Assembly (NCBI GenBank): GCA_035628395.1
Contig: DASPJX010000204.1
Span: 7,883 to 71,882 of the forward strand
Direction of reading: 5' to 3'
DNA: 64,000 nucleotides
Source: UBA4615 sp035628395
GTDB taxonomy: Bacteria; Pseudomonadota; Gammaproteobacteria; Burkholderiales; Burkholderiaceae_E
A model generated the notes under the pieces. That model was not told the DNA's origin. It was given only the letters and a program-made list of their open reading frames with translations, and searched no databases. Shown piece by piece: positions 43,414 through 52,079 of the stretch (positions are counted from its first letter, which is position 1; the number at the start of each line of letters is the position of its first letter). The translations under genes were made by a program, and so were the position numbers.

Positions 43414-44123
43414 CCGCGTCCGGGTTCGCGGGGCTTCGCGCCGCGGATCTCGCGCTCGCGCGCGGCGGCCGGCGGCTGTTCGCCGGCCTGTCGTTCGAGC
43501 TCGGCGCCGGCGAGGTGCTGCTGCTCGTCGGCCCCAACGGCGCCGGCAAGAGCAGCCTGCTGCGCGCGCTGCTCGGCCTCGCGCCGCTCGCCGCCGGCAC
43601 GCTCGCGCTCGCCGGCGAGACGATCCGGCCGCGCGCGCTGTGCGAGCGCGCGCTCTACCAGGGCCATGCGGCGGGCGCCAAGGGCGAGCTCACCGCGCGC
43701 GAGAACCTCGCGCTCGCCGCCGCGCTCGACGGCACGACGGCGGGCGACGGCGACGCCGCGCTCGCGGCGGCGCTCGACGAGGTCGGCCTCGCGCGGCAGC
43801 GCGACGTCGAGACCCGGCGGCTGTCGCAGGGGCAGAAGCAGCGGCTGGCGCTCGCGCGCTTCGCGCTCGCGCTGCGCGCGCGGGTCCGCCCGCTGTGGCT
43901 GATGGACGAGCCGAGCGCCGCCCTCGACCGCGAGGGCGCCGCGCTGCTGCAGCGCATGCTCGACGCGCACGCGGCGGCCGGCGGCGCGGCGATCGTCGCG
44001 ACCCACCTGCCGATCGCCCCCGGCGCGGCGCGGGTGCGCGAGCTGCGCGTCGACGCGTTCGCGCCGCGCCGCGCGGCGCCCCCGGCGGCCGCGGTCCCCG
44101 AGCCCGCGGGCCTCGCGCGATGA
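43410..44123 (+). CDS. ccmA: Haem exporter ABC ATP-binding protein
   Basis: 237 residues. Walker A GPNGAGKSS, signature LSQGQKQRL and Walker B LWLMDEPSAALD. With CcmB and CcmC it drives release of holo-CcmE. The start is TTG overlapping the ccmI stop (TTGA), and the stop overlaps the ccmB ATG (ATGA). The C-terminal tail of about 25 residues is Ala/Pro/Arg rich and longer than in E. coli. Confidence 0.92.
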   Translation: MTASGFAGLRAADLALARGGRRLFAGLSFELGAGEVLLLVGPNGAGKSSLLRALLGLAPLAAGTLALAGETIRPRALCERALYQGHAAGAKGELTARENLALAAALDGTTAGDGDAALAAALDEVGLARQRDVETRRLSQGQKQRLALARFALALRARVRPLWLMDEPSAALDREGAALLQRMLDAHAAAGGAAIVATHLPIAPGAARVRELRVDAFAPRRAAPPAAAVPEPAGLAR

Positions 44124-44794
44124 CCGAGCTCGGCACCTTCGCCTGGGCGCTGCGACGCGACCTGCGGCTCGCGATGCGCCGGCGCGCCGACGCGCTCAAC
44201 GTGCTCGGCTTCTTCGTGCTCGCCTGCTCGATGTTCCCGCTCGCGATCGGTCCGCAGCGCGAGTGGCTGCAGCGGATCGGTCCCGGCGTGATCTGGGTGG
44301 CGGCGCTGCTCGCGACGATGCTCGCGCTGCCGCGGCTCTTCGAGCACGACCATGCCGACGGCACGCTCGACGCGATGATCGCGAGCGGCCGCCCGCTGTC
44401 GCTGATCGTGGCCGGCAAGCTGGTCGCCGCGTGGCTCGTCACCGCGCTGCCGCTGATCGTGCTGACGCCGCTGCTCGCGCTCGCGTTCGCGATGCCCGCC
44501 GAGGCGGTGCCGACGATGCTCGGCGCGCTGCTGCTCGGCACGCCGGTGCTGCTCGGGCTGGGCGCGATCGCGGGCGCGCTGACCCTCGGCCTGAAGGCCG
44601 GCCCGACGCTGGTCACGCTGCTGTGCCTGCCGCTGTACGTGCCGGTGCTCGTGTTCGGCGCGGGCGCGGTCGAGGCGCAGGCCGCGGGGCTGTCCCCCTA
44701 CGCGCATCTCGCCCTGCTGGGCGCTGGTATGCTGGCGGTCGCGCTGGCCGCCCCCCCGGTCGCGGCGCAGGCGCTGCGCATCTCCGTCGAGTGA
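44120..44794 (+). CDS. ccmB: Haem exporter permease subunit
   Basis: 224 residues, six membrane segments, matching CcmB in length and in the N-terminal RRDLRLAMRRRADALNVLGF, with LPRLFEHDHADGTLD in the first loop. Works with CcmA and CcmC. ATGA overlap with ccmA; the next gene follows after 9 bp. Confidence 0.93.
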   Translation: MTELGTFAWALRRDLRLAMRRRADALNVLGFFVLACSMFPLAIGPQREWLQRIGPGVIWVAALLATMLALPRLFEHDHADGTLDAMIASGRPLSLIVAGKLVAAWLVTALPLIVLTPLLALAFAMPAEAVPTMLGALLLGTPVLLGLGAIAGALTLGLKAGPTLVTLLCLPLYVPVLVFGAGAVEAQAAGLSPYAHLALLGAGMLAVALAAPPVAAQALRISVE

Positions 44795-44803
44795 CCCGCC
44801 GGC

Positions 44804-45529
44804 ATGAACCTGTTCCGCTACGCCGCCCCCCAGACCTTCTATCCGCTCGCGGGACGGCTCCAGCCGTGGTTCGCGGCGGCCGCGATCGCGCTCGCGCTCG
44901 CCGGGCTCTGGGTCGGCTTCGGCATCGCGCCCGCCGACTTCCAGCAGGGCGAGGTCTACCGGATCATCTTCATCCACGTGCCCTCGGCCTGGATGGCGAT
45001 GTTCATCTACCTGGTGATGGCCGGCTACGCGGTGTTCACGCTGGTGTTCCGCACCCGGCTGTCGGGCATGATGTGCCGCGCGCTCGCGCCCACCGGCGCG
45101 CTGATGGCCGCGATCTCGCTGTGGACCGGCGCGATCTGGGGCCGGCCCACCTGGGGCACCTACTGGGTCTGGGACGCGCGGCTCACCTCGACGCTGATCC
45201 TGCTGTTCCTCTACCTCGGCTACCTCGCGCTGATCGCCGCGATCGAGGACACCGAGCGCGCCGACCGCGCCGGCGCGCTGCTGCTGCTGGTGGGCGTCGT
45301 CAACGTGCCGATCATCTACTTCTCGGTGCGGTGGTGGAACACGCTGCACCAGGGCGCGAGCGTGTCCCTCTCGGCCGCGCCGCGGATGGCCTCGACGATG
45401 CTCGCCGGCATGCTGCTGATGAGCCTGGCGGCCTGGATGTACTCGATCGCCGCCGCGCTGCACCGCGTGCGCTCGATCATCCTCGAGCGCGAGCGCCACA
45501 CCCGCTGGGTGCGCCAGCTCGCGGGCTGA
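44804..45529 (+). CDS. ccmC: Haem-handling protein CcmC
   Basis: 241 residues with six membrane segments. The tryptophan-rich WWD-type motif WGRPTWGTYWVWDARLTS and the two haem-ligand histidines (IHVPSAW and WNTLHQGAS) are intact. It presents haem to the periplasmic chaperone CcmE. Confidence 0.96.
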   Translation: MNLFRYAAPQTFYPLAGRLQPWFAAAAIALALAGLWVGFGIAPADFQQGEVYRIIFIHVPSAWMAMFIYLVMAGYAVFTLVFRTRLSGMMCRALAPTGALMAAISLWTGAIWGRPTWGTYWVWDARLTSTLILLFLYLGYLALIAAIEDTERADRAGALLLLVGVVNVPIIYFSVRWWNTLHQGASVSLSAAPRMASTMLAGMLLMSLAAWMYSIAAALHRVRSIILERERHTRWVRQLAG

Positions 45530-45543
45530 CAGGATCCGCGTCG

Positions 45544-45699
45544 ATGGCCGACCAGCACTGGACCTTCATCGTCGTCGCGTACGCCGTCTCGGCGGCGCTG
45601 ATCGTCGCCGAGGTCGTGTCGCTCGTGCGCCGGCGGCGGCGGGCGCTCGATCGCGCGAACGCCGAGCGCGACCACGACGAGGACGAGCGCGACGCTTGA
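45544..45699 (+). CDS. ccmD: Small membrane protein CcmD
   Basis: 51 residues: one membrane helix (WTFIVVAYAVSAALIVAEVV) followed by a basic stretch RRRRR and an acidic tail. Size, topology and position between ccmC and ccmE identify it. CcmD is needed for release of holo-CcmE from CcmABC. Confidence 0.9.
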   Translation: MADQHWTFIVVAYAVSAALIVAEVVSLVRRRRRALDRANAERDHDEDERDA

Positions 45700-45748
45700 A
45701 TCGCGCCCGGCCCCGCCCCACCTCACGGATATCGGACGCCGTACCCCG

Positions 45749-46237
45749 ATGAACGCACCCGCCACCGCCGCGCCGCCGCCGCGCGGCATGACCCCCCGCC
45801 GCAAGCGGCTCGCCTGGATCGTCGCGGGCCTCGTCGCGCTCTCGGTGATCGTCGCGCTCGTGCTGTCGGCGCTGCGCTCGAACATCGTGTTCTTCTTCAC
45901 GCCGACCCAGGTCGCCGCGAACGAGGCGCCGCAGGGTCGCGCGTTCCGCGTCGGCGGGCTCGTCGAGCCGGGCAGCGTGAAGCGCGAGGGCCTCGAGGTC
46001 AGCTTCCGCGTGACCGACAGCGCGAAGACGATCCCGGTCGTCTACCGCGGCACGCTGCCCGACCTGTTCAAGGAGGGCAAGGGCGTGGTCGCGCAGGGCA
46101 CGCTCGGCGCCGACGGCACGTTCAAGGCCTCCGAGGTGCTCGCCAAGCACGACGAGAACTACATGCCGCCCGAGGCCGCCGAGGCGCTCGAGAAGGCGGG
46201 CCATCCCGTCAAGTCGGGCACGGTGCAGACGCGATGA
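45749..46237 (+). CDS. ccmE: Periplasmic haem chaperone CcmE
   Basis: 162 residues with an N-terminal membrane anchor (about 21-42) and an OB-fold. The covalent haem-binding His is in LAKHDENYMPPE, with the conserved Tyr four residues later. It shuttles haem from CcmC to CcmF. The stop overlaps the ccmF ATG (ATGA). Confidence 0.97.
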   Translation: MNAPATAAPPPRGMTPRRKRLAWIVAGLVALSVIVALVLSALRSNIVFFFTPTQVAANEAPQGRAFRVGGLVEPGSVKREGLEVSFRVTDSAKTIPVVYRGTLPDLFKEGKGVVAQGTLGADGTFKASEVLAKHDENYMPPEAAEALEKAGHPVKSGTVQTR

Positions 46238-48249
46238 TCGCCGAGCTCGGACACTTCGCCCTCTGGCTGGCGCTCGCGGTCTCGCTGGTGCAGGCCTTCG
46301 CCGGGCTGCTCGGCGCGGCGCGCGCCGACGGCGCGTGGATGCGCACCGGCTCGAACGCCGCCACCGCGCAGTTCGCGCTCGTCGCGACCGCCTTCGTCGC
46401 GCTCGCGACCTCGTTCGTCGGCAACGACTTCACCGTCGTCAACGTCGCGAACAACTCGAACTCGCAGCTGCCGGTGCCCTACCGCTTCGCGGCGAGCTGG
46501 GGCTCGCACGAGGGCTCGCTGCTGATGTGGGCGCTGATGCTCGCCGGCTGGACCGCGGCGGTCAACGCGTTCGGCGGCTCGCTGACCCGGGTGTTCCGCG
46601 CCCGCGTGATCGGCGTGCTCGGGCTGGTCGCGCTCGGCTTCCTCGCGTTCATGCTGTTCACCTCCAACCCGTTCGTGCGCCGGTTCCCCGCGCCCCCGGA
46701 CGGCCGGGACCTGAACCCGCTGCTGCAGGACCCGGGGATGGTGATCCACCCGCCGATGCTCTACATGGGCTACGTCGGGTTCTCGGTCGCCTTCGCGTTC
46801 GCGATCGCCGCGATGCTCGGCGGGCGCGTCGACGCCGCCTGGACCCGATGGGCGCGGCCGTGGACGACCGCCGCGTGGTGCTTCCTCACGATGGGCATCG
46901 CGCTCGGCAGCTGGTGGGCCTACTACGAGCTCGGCTGGGGCGGCTGGTGGTTCTGGGACCCGGTCGAGAACGCCTCGTTCATGCCGTGGCTGGTCGGCAC
47001 CGCGCTGATCCACTCGCTGGTGGTCACCGAGCGGCGCGGCGCGTTCAAGGCGTGGACGCTGCTGCTCGCGGTCGCCGCGTTCAGCCTGTCGCTGCTCGGC
47101 ACCTTCCTCGTGCGCTCGGGCGTGCTGACCTCGGTGCACGCGTTCGCGACCGACCCGACGCGCGGCATCTTCATCCTCGCCTTCCTGGTCGCGGTGGTCG
47201 GCGGCTCGCTGCTGCTGTTCGCGCTGCGCGGACCGGGCGTCACCGGCAACGTCGCGCCGGTCTCCTTCGCGCCGAGCTCGCGCGAGGGCTACCTGCTGGC
47301 CAACAACGTGCTGATGGCGAGCGCGGCCGGCTCGGTGCTGCTCGGCACGATGTACCCGCTGGTGCTCGACACGCTCGGGCTCGGCAAGATCTCGGTCGGC
47401 CCGCCCTACTTCGAGGCGGTGTTCTTCCCGATCATGGCGCCCGCCGCGTTCCTGATGGGCGTCGGGCCGATCGCGCGCTGGCGCGAGGCGCCGGTGCCCG
47501 AGCTCGCGGCGCGCCTGAAGTGGGCGTTCGGCGTCGCGGTCGCGGCCACCGTGCTGATCGCCGCGACCTCGGGCCGCTTCGGCGGCGCGGCCTCGGGCGA
47601 CGCGCTCGGCGCGGTCGCGTTCGCGATCGGCATCTTCCTCGGGCTGTGGCTGATCGCCGCGAGCGTCGCCGCCGTCGCCGACCGCGCGCGCCAGGTCAAG
47701 GCGCCGACGCTCGCCGCGCGGCTGCGCGCGCTGCCCGGCGGCTTCTGGGGGATGATCGTCGCGCACGCCGGCGTCGGCGTGTTCTGCATCGGCGTGGCCG
47801 GCGTCAAGACGCTCGACGTCGAGGTCGACGCGGCGCTCGGCCCGAACCAGACCGTCGAGGTCCGCGGCTACGTGCTGAAGATGCTCGACGTGCGCGAGGT
47901 GGCCGGGCCGAACTACCGCGCGGTGCAGGGGCGCGTCGAGGTCTCGCGCGACGGCCGCCGGCTGTTCGAGCTGCTGCCCGAGAAGCGCTTCTACACGACG
48001 ACCCAGATGGTGATGACCGAGGCGGCCATCGACACCGGCCTGACCCGCGACCTCTACGTCGCGCTCGGCGAGCAGCTGCCCGACGGCCGCTGGACGCTCA
48101 AGACCTGGGTCAAGCCCTTCGTCGACTGGATCTGGGCGGGCTGCTTCCTGATGGCGATCGGCGGCTTCGTCGCGATCTCCGACCGTCGCTACCGCAGCGT
48201 GCGGCGGAGCGCCGCGGCCGCCGCGCGCGGCGCCGGCGCCGCGGCCTGA
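46234..48249 (+). CDS. ccmF: Haem lyase subunit CcmF
   Basis: 671 residues, multi-pass membrane protein. The WWD domain GWGGWWFWDPVENASFMPWL, the WGSHEGSLLMW motif and the periplasmic C-terminal region (about 560-640) are all typical. It ligates haem to apocytochrome c with CcmH and CcmI. Confidence 0.97.
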   Translation: MIAELGHFALWLALAVSLVQAFAGLLGAARADGAWMRTGSNAATAQFALVATAFVALATSFVGNDFTVVNVANNSNSQLPVPYRFAASWGSHEGSLLMWALMLAGWTAAVNAFGGSLTRVFRARVIGVLGLVALGFLAFMLFTSNPFVRRFPAPPDGRDLNPLLQDPGMVIHPPMLYMGYVGFSVAFAFAIAAMLGGRVDAAWTRWARPWTTAAWCFLTMGIALGSWWAYYELGWGGWWFWDPVENASFMPWLVGTALIHSLVVTERRGAFKAWTLLLAVAAFSLSLLGTFLVRSGVLTSVHAFATDPTRGIFILAFLVAVVGGSLLLFALRGPGVTGNVAPVSFAPSSREGYLLANNVLMASAAGSVLLGTMYPLVLDTLGLGKISVGPPYFEAVFFPIMAPAAFLMGVGPIARWREAPVPELAARLKWAFGVAVAATVLIAATSGRFGGAASGDALGAVAFAIGIFLGLWLIAASVAAVADRARQVKAPTLAARLRALPGGFWGMIVAHAGVGVFCIGVAGVKTLDVEVDAALGPNQTVEVRGYVLKMLDVREVAGPNYRAVQGRVEVSRDGRRLFELLPEKRFYTTTQMVMTEAAIDTGLTRDLYVALGEQLPDGRWTLKTWVKPFVDWIWAGCFLMAIGGFVAISDRRYRSVRRSAAAAARGAGAAA

Positions 48250-48261
48250 CGCGGGCCCGGC

Positions 48262-48807
48262 ATGCGCACGCTCAAGTACGTCGTTCCGGCCGCGGTGTTC
48301 GCGGTCCTCGCGGCGTTCCTGCTGCTCGGCCTGAAGCCCGGGCGCGACCCGCGGGAGATCCCCTCGCCGCTGATCGGCCGGCCCGCGCCCGCGATCGCGC
48401 TGCCGGCGCTCGCCGCGCCCGGCGGCGAGCCGAAGGAGTGGTCGTCGCAGGCGATGGCGGGCCGGGTGTGGCTGCTCAACGTGTTCGCGTCGTGGTGCGT
48501 GCCCTGCCTCGTCGAGCATCCGGTGCTGCTGCAGATGCGCCGGGACGGCGTCGTCCCGATCGTCGGCTACAACTACAAGGACGAGCCGGGCGCGGCGACC
48601 GGCTGGCTCGCGAAGCACGGCGACCCCTACACGGCGATCGTCGCCGACCGTCCGGGCTCGTCCGCGATCGACTGGGGCGTCTACGGCGTGCCCGAGACCT
48701 TCCTGATCGACCGCGAGGGCACGATCCGCTTCAAGCACGTCGGGCCGCTGACGCCCGAGATCGTCTCCGGCCGGCTGATGCCGCTGATCCGGGAGCTGTC
48801 GCGATGA
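48262..48807 (+). CDS. ccmG: Thiol:disulfide interchange protein
   Basis: 181 residues. N-terminal membrane anchor and thioredoxin fold with active site FASWCVPCLVEHP, plus the acidic/GVYGVPETF region unique to CcmG/DsbE. It keeps apocytochrome CXXCH thiols reduced in the periplasm. Its stop overlaps the ccmH ATG. Confidence 0.95.
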   Translation: MRTLKYVVPAAVFAVLAAFLLLGLKPGRDPREIPSPLIGRPAPAIALPALAAPGGEPKEWSSQAMAGRVWLLNVFASWCVPCLVEHPVLLQMRRDGVVPIVGYNYKDEPGAATGWLAKHGDPYTAIVADRPGSSAIDWGVYGVPETFLIDREGTIRFKHVGPLTPEIVSGRLMPLIRELSR

Positions 48808-49334
48808 GGCGGCTGCGCGCGCTGCTGCTCGCGGCGACGCTCGCGGCCGGGCTCGGCCTCGCGCCGGCCGGCGCGCACGCGCAGCCCGCGGCGTCGGCGT
48901 CGCGCCTGCCGCCGCAGCTGCCCGCCGAGCAGGCCGAGGCGCTGCTGCGCAGCGACCGCTTCAGGGCGCTCGCGGCCGAGCTGCGCTGCCTCGTGTGCCA
49001 GAACCAGACGCTCGCCGACTCGAACGCCGACCTCGCGATCGACCTGCGCAACGAGGTGCTGCGCCAGATGGCCACCGGCAAGGACGACGGCGCGATCAAG
49101 GAGCACCTGGTCGCGCGCTACGGCGAGTTCGTGCTGTACCGTCCCGCGCTCTCGGCGCGCAACGCGGCGCTGTGGGCCGGGCCCGCGGTGCTGCTGGCGA
49201 TCGGCGCGATCGTCGTGCTGCGGCTCGCGCGACGCCGGCCGGCCCCGGCCGCCTCGTCCGCGCCCGTCGACGAGGCGCGGCTGCGCCGCATCGAGCGGCT
49301 GCTCGACGACGACGCGCCGACCGGCCCGCGCTGA
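48804..49334 (+). CDS. ccmH: Cytochrome c maturation thiol-oxidoreductase CcmH (CcmL type)
   Basis: 176 residues. Signal peptide ending AGAHA, the redox motif LRCLVCQNQTLADSNADLA, then a membrane anchor near 128-146. It lacks a TPR domain; that function is in the separate CcmI. Last gene of the ccm operon, completing System I. Confidence 0.95.
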   Translation: MRRLRALLLAATLAAGLGLAPAGAHAQPAASASRLPPQLPAEQAEALLRSDRFRALAAELRCLVCQNQTLADSNADLAIDLRNEVLRQMATGKDDGAIKEHLVARYGEFVLYRPALSARNAALWAGPAVLLAIGAIVVLRLARRRPAPAASSAPVDEARLRRIERLLDDDAPTGPR

Positions 49335-49350
49335 GCGCGGCGCTCCCGAC

Positions 49351-50286
49351 TCAGCGGCCGGTCGCGATCCGGAACAGTCCGCGCGCCGCGCACTCGGCGT
49401 CGGCGCGCACGACGCGCGCCGGCAGCGCGGCCCGCGGCCCGCTCGCGCGCAGCACGTCCCAGGCGCGCTCGTAGAGGCTCGCGAGCGCGGGCGCGCCCAC
49501 CAGCACGAGGCCGCGCGCGACGTCGTCGGCGAACGGACCCTCGACGGCCTGGCGCAGCTCGGTGCCGAGCAGCCAGCCCGACAGGCGCGCGCGTTCGGCG
49601 GCGCCGTCCGCCCCCGCGCCGACCACGCGCGCGCGGAAGCCGAACAGCCGGTTCAGCCAGCGCGCGTCCGCGCCGGGCTCGAGCGCCGACGCGACGCCCT
49701 CGTCGAACGCGCGCTCGTCGAGCGTCCCCGGCGCGCCGAAGGCCTTCGCGAGGCTGCCGTGCGTGCCGAGCAGGTCGTACAGCTCGCCGGTGAACCAGGT
49801 CGCGAAGCGCTCGATCGTGCCGCCGCGCAGCGCGAGCCACTTGGCGTGCGTGCCCGGCATGCACAGCAGCCCGTCCGCGAGACCGGTGCCGAGCGCCTGA
49901 GTCTCCTCGCCGCGCAGCACGTCGGGTCCGGGCGCGCGCAGCCCGCCGACCACGGCGAGCGGACGACCGAGCGAGGTCGGCACCCTCGTCAGCCGCCCGC
50001 GGATCGCGTCGACGCCGGCCGGCAGGTCGAGGTACGGCGCCTCGACCCACGCCCCCCGCGCGCCGACCATCCCGCAGGCGATCATCGGCGCGCCCGGATG
50101 CGCGGCCGCCCAGTCGCCGACGAGGGCCGCGAGCACCGCGTCGAAGCGCTCGCGCGGCAGGCCGATCGCGCCCTCGTCGCCCGCGCGCCGCTCGACGATC
50201 GCGCCGCCGGCGTCGAGCCGCCATGCGCGCACGCGCGTGGAGCCCCAGTCGATCGCGATCACGCCCTCGGCGGCGTCCGTGTCCAT
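49351..50286 (-). CDS. dgoK: 2-dehydro-3-deoxygalactonokinase
   Basis: 311 residues, DgoK family of the ASKHA fold: IAIDWGSTRVRAWRL at the N-terminus, IACGMVGARGAWVEAPYL, CMPGTHAKWL and WFTGELYDLLGTHGSL. It phosphorylates 2-keto-3-deoxygalactonate in the De Ley-Doudoroff pathway. The ATG at 50286 has GAGGAGAG upstream. The partner aldolase dgoA and dehydratase are not adjacent; the enolase-superfamily enzyme at 28955 might be functionally related but is 20 kb away. Convergent with ccmH. Confidence 0.9.
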   Translation of the reverse strand: MDTDAAEGVIAIDWGSTRVRAWRLDAGGAIVERRAGDEGAIGLPRERFDAVLAALVGDWAAAHPGAPMIACGMVGARGAWVEAPYLDLPAGVDAIRGRLTRVPTSLGRPLAVVGGLRAPGPDVLRGEETQALGTGLADGLLCMPGTHAKWLALRGGTIERFATWFTGELYDLLGTHGSLAKAFGAPGTLDERAFDEGVASALEPGADARWLNRLFGFRARVVGAGADGAAERARLSGWLLGTELRQAVEGPFADDVARGLVLVGAPALASLYERAWDVLRASGPRAALPARVVRADAECAARGLFRIATGR

Positions 50287-50365
50287 GCGGTCTCTCCTCG
50301 TCGTCGCGGCCCGCGATGGTAGCGTCCGCGGGCGAGCCCCGCAGCGCGGCGCGGCGCGGCGCGGC

Positions 50366-50588
50366 GATCGGATCGGCGGCACGGGACTGGTGCGGATCGG
50401 CTACACGGCACGAGGTCCGATCGGCCGCGCCGCACGGATTCGGATCGGCGGCGCGGCAGAGGCTCGGATCGGCGGCACGGCACGGCACGCGATCGGATCG
50501 GATCGGATCGGCGGCACGGTACGGGGTCGGATCGCCGGCACGAGACGGCACGCGCGTCGCGCGCGATCGGACCGGCGGCCTCGGCACC
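50366..50588. repeat. Degenerate 24-bp-period tandem repeat tract
   Basis: Seven or eight imperfect copies built on CGGATCGGCGGCACGG, most spaced by 24 bp, preceded by a GCGGC 5-bp run at 50345-50365. It fills most of the 359-bp gap between dgoK and the DMT transporter. The frame is open on both strands, but the open frames run into shadows of neighbouring genes and have no ribosome-binding site. I read it as non-coding. Confidence 0.7.
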
Positions 50589-50593
50589 GCGGG

Positions 50594-50622
50594 TTGACAC
50601 GCGCGCGCGACGCGCTTCGAAT
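50594..50622 (+). promoter_or_regulatory. Sigma-70 promoter of DMT transporter gene
   Basis: TTGACA (50594-50599), a 17-nt spacer and TCGAAT (50617-50622). Start point near 50629; SD AAGGAG at 50633-50638 and TTG start at 50646 follow. It begins 5 bp after the repeat tract ends. Confidence 0.65.
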
Positions 50623-50645
50623 CGGGCGATGGAAGGAGCCTCGCG

Positions 50646-51494
50646 TTGAGCTGGGAGGTCACGCTCGCCGTGCTCGCGGCGGCGGTCGTGCACGCGGGCT
50701 GGAACGCGATGGTCAAGCGCGGCGGCGATCCGCTCTTCGAGACCGCGCTGATCCACGGCTGGGTCGCGCTGCCGGCCGCGATCGCGCTGCCCTGGCTGCC
50801 GCCGCCGGGACCGGTGGCCGCCGCGTGCCTCGTCGCGTCCACCGCCGTGCACTGCCTGTACTACCACGCGCTCGCGGCCGCGTACCGGCACGGCGACCTG
50901 AGCCTCGCCTATCCCGTCATGCGCGGCAGCGCGCCGATGCTGACCGCGCTGCTCGCCGGGATCGCGCTCGGCGAGTGGCCGGGCGCGTGGGGCTGGGCCG
51001 GCATCGCGGCCGTCTGCGGCGGCGTGCTCGCGATCGGGCTCGCGCGCGCGCGCGGCGTCGATCCGGCGGCGCGTCGCCGTTCCATCGGATGGGCGCTGCT
51101 CACCGCCGCGACGATCGTCGCGTACACGCTGATCGACTCGCACGGTGCGCGCCACGCGCCCTCGGCGTGGTCGTACGTCGCGTGGCTCGCGGCCGTCGAG
51201 GGCGCGGCGATCGCGGCGATCGTGCTCGCGCGGCACGGTCGCCCGTTCGTCGACTACGCGCGTGCGCGCGGCGCCTCGCCGATGGCGGCCGGCGTCGCCG
51301 CGGTCGGGGGCTACGGCGTCGCGCTCTGGGCGATGACGCTCGCGCCGATCGCGCTGGTCGCGGCGCTGCGCGAGACCTCGGTGCTGTTCGCGCTGGTGAT
51401 CGCGCGGCTCGCGCTCGGCGAACGCTTCGGGCCGCTGCGCTGGGCGGGCGCCGCGTCGATCCTCGCGGGCATCGCGCTGCTGCGGCTCGCGTGA
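50646..51494 (+). CDS. EamA/DMT superfamily transporter
   Basis: 282 residues, about ten membrane segments arranged as two EamA repeats (roughly 1-135 and 145-282), the second ending in the characteristic ERFGPLRWAGAASILAGIALL. Likely a metabolite or amino-acid exporter; substrate unknown. The start is TTG, supported by AAGGAG 7 nt upstream and the promoter at 50594. Convergent with hupB, sharing the hairpin between them. Confidence 0.87.
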   Translation: MSWEVTLAVLAAAVVHAGWNAMVKRGGDPLFETALIHGWVALPAAIALPWLPPPGPVAAACLVASTAVHCLYYHALAAAYRHGDLSLAYPVMRGSAPMLTALLAGIALGEWPGAWGWAGIAAVCGGVLAIGLARARGVDPAARRRSIGWALLTAATIVAYTLIDSHGARHAPSAWSYVAWLAAVEGAAIAAIVLARHGRPFVDYARARGASPMAAGVAAVGGYGVALWAMTLAPIALVAALRETSVLFALVIARLALGERFGPLRWAGAASILAGIALLRLA

Positions 51495-51516
51495 GGCCCG
51501 GGGCGGGCCCAAACGC

Positions 51517-51543
51517 GAAGCGCCCCGACGTGCGGGGCGCTTC
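51517..51543 (-). terminator. Intrinsic terminator of hupB
   Basis: GAAGCGCCCC-N7-GGGGCGCTTC, a perfect 10-bp stem, followed on the minus strand by GCGTTTGGG. It lies about 50 bp past the hupB stop and 23 bp past the opposing DMT stop, so it could serve both. Confidence 0.7.
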
Positions 51544-51593
51544 GGAGGCCGGGGACGCGCGGCGTCGGACCCGGCGGCGGGTCGAGCCCGGTG

Positions 51594-51881
51594 CTACTTC
51601 GCCTTCTTCTTGTTGACGGTGGCCTTGAAGGCGGCACCGGCGGAGAACTTCGGCACGGTGGCCGCGGCGATCTTGATCTTCTCGCCGGTGCGCGGGTTCT
51701 TGCCCGTGCGCGCGGCGCGCTTGCTCGAGTAGAAGGTGCCGAATCCGACGAGCGTCACGCGATCGCCCTTGGTGACGGCCTTGGTGATCGCCTCGACCAT
51801 CGAGTTGAGCGCACGCTCCGCGGCCGCCTTGCTGATGTCCGCTTCGGCGGACACGGTCTCGATCAGTTCACTCTTGTTCAT
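51594..51881 (-). CDS. hupB: Nucleoid protein HU (beta type)
   Basis: 95 residues, one HU domain. The DNA-binding arm contains RAARTGKNPRTGEKIKIAA with the intercalating proline, and dimer-helix sequences MNKSELIETVSAEADISK open the protein. It bends and compacts DNA. The short Lys tail KKKAK is common in betaproteobacterial HU. A possible -10 TAGAAT lies about 115 nt upstream (52000-51995). Ends in a strong hairpin terminator. Confidence 0.97.
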   Translation of the reverse strand: MNKSELIETVSAEADISKAAAERALNSMVEAITKAVTKGDRVTLVGFGTFYSSKRAARTGKNPRTGEKIKIAAATVPKFSAGAAFKATVNKKKAK

Positions 51882-51994
51882 CTAGCGACCTCGTTGTCCA
51901 GTGTGTGAGGGTGTCTCTCGGATTCGGCTGCGGGTGGCGCGATCATCCGGACGTTCCGGTCGCGGCGCGCCCGGTGGAGCCGGAACAGCGCGGA

Positions 51995-52000
51995 ATTCTA
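51995..52000 (-). promoter_or_regulatory. Possible -10 box of hupB
   Basis: TAGAAT on the minus strand in the 198-bp gap between hupB and the flavin reductase. It would give a leader of about 107 nt. No -35 consensus. Confidence 0.3.
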
Positions 52001-52079
52001 CCCGCTCAGGTCGCCGCACGCCTACGCCCGTCGGGCAATTTCCCACAGGGATCCCCGTTCCATGCGGGTTTCCGAGCGG

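Noticed and set aside
50237..51616. Possible repeat protein encoded through the 24-bp repeats
   Set aside because: No ribosome-binding site, Arg/Gly/Ile repeats typical of translated GC-rich DNA, and the frame continues as a shadow of the DMT transporter gene.
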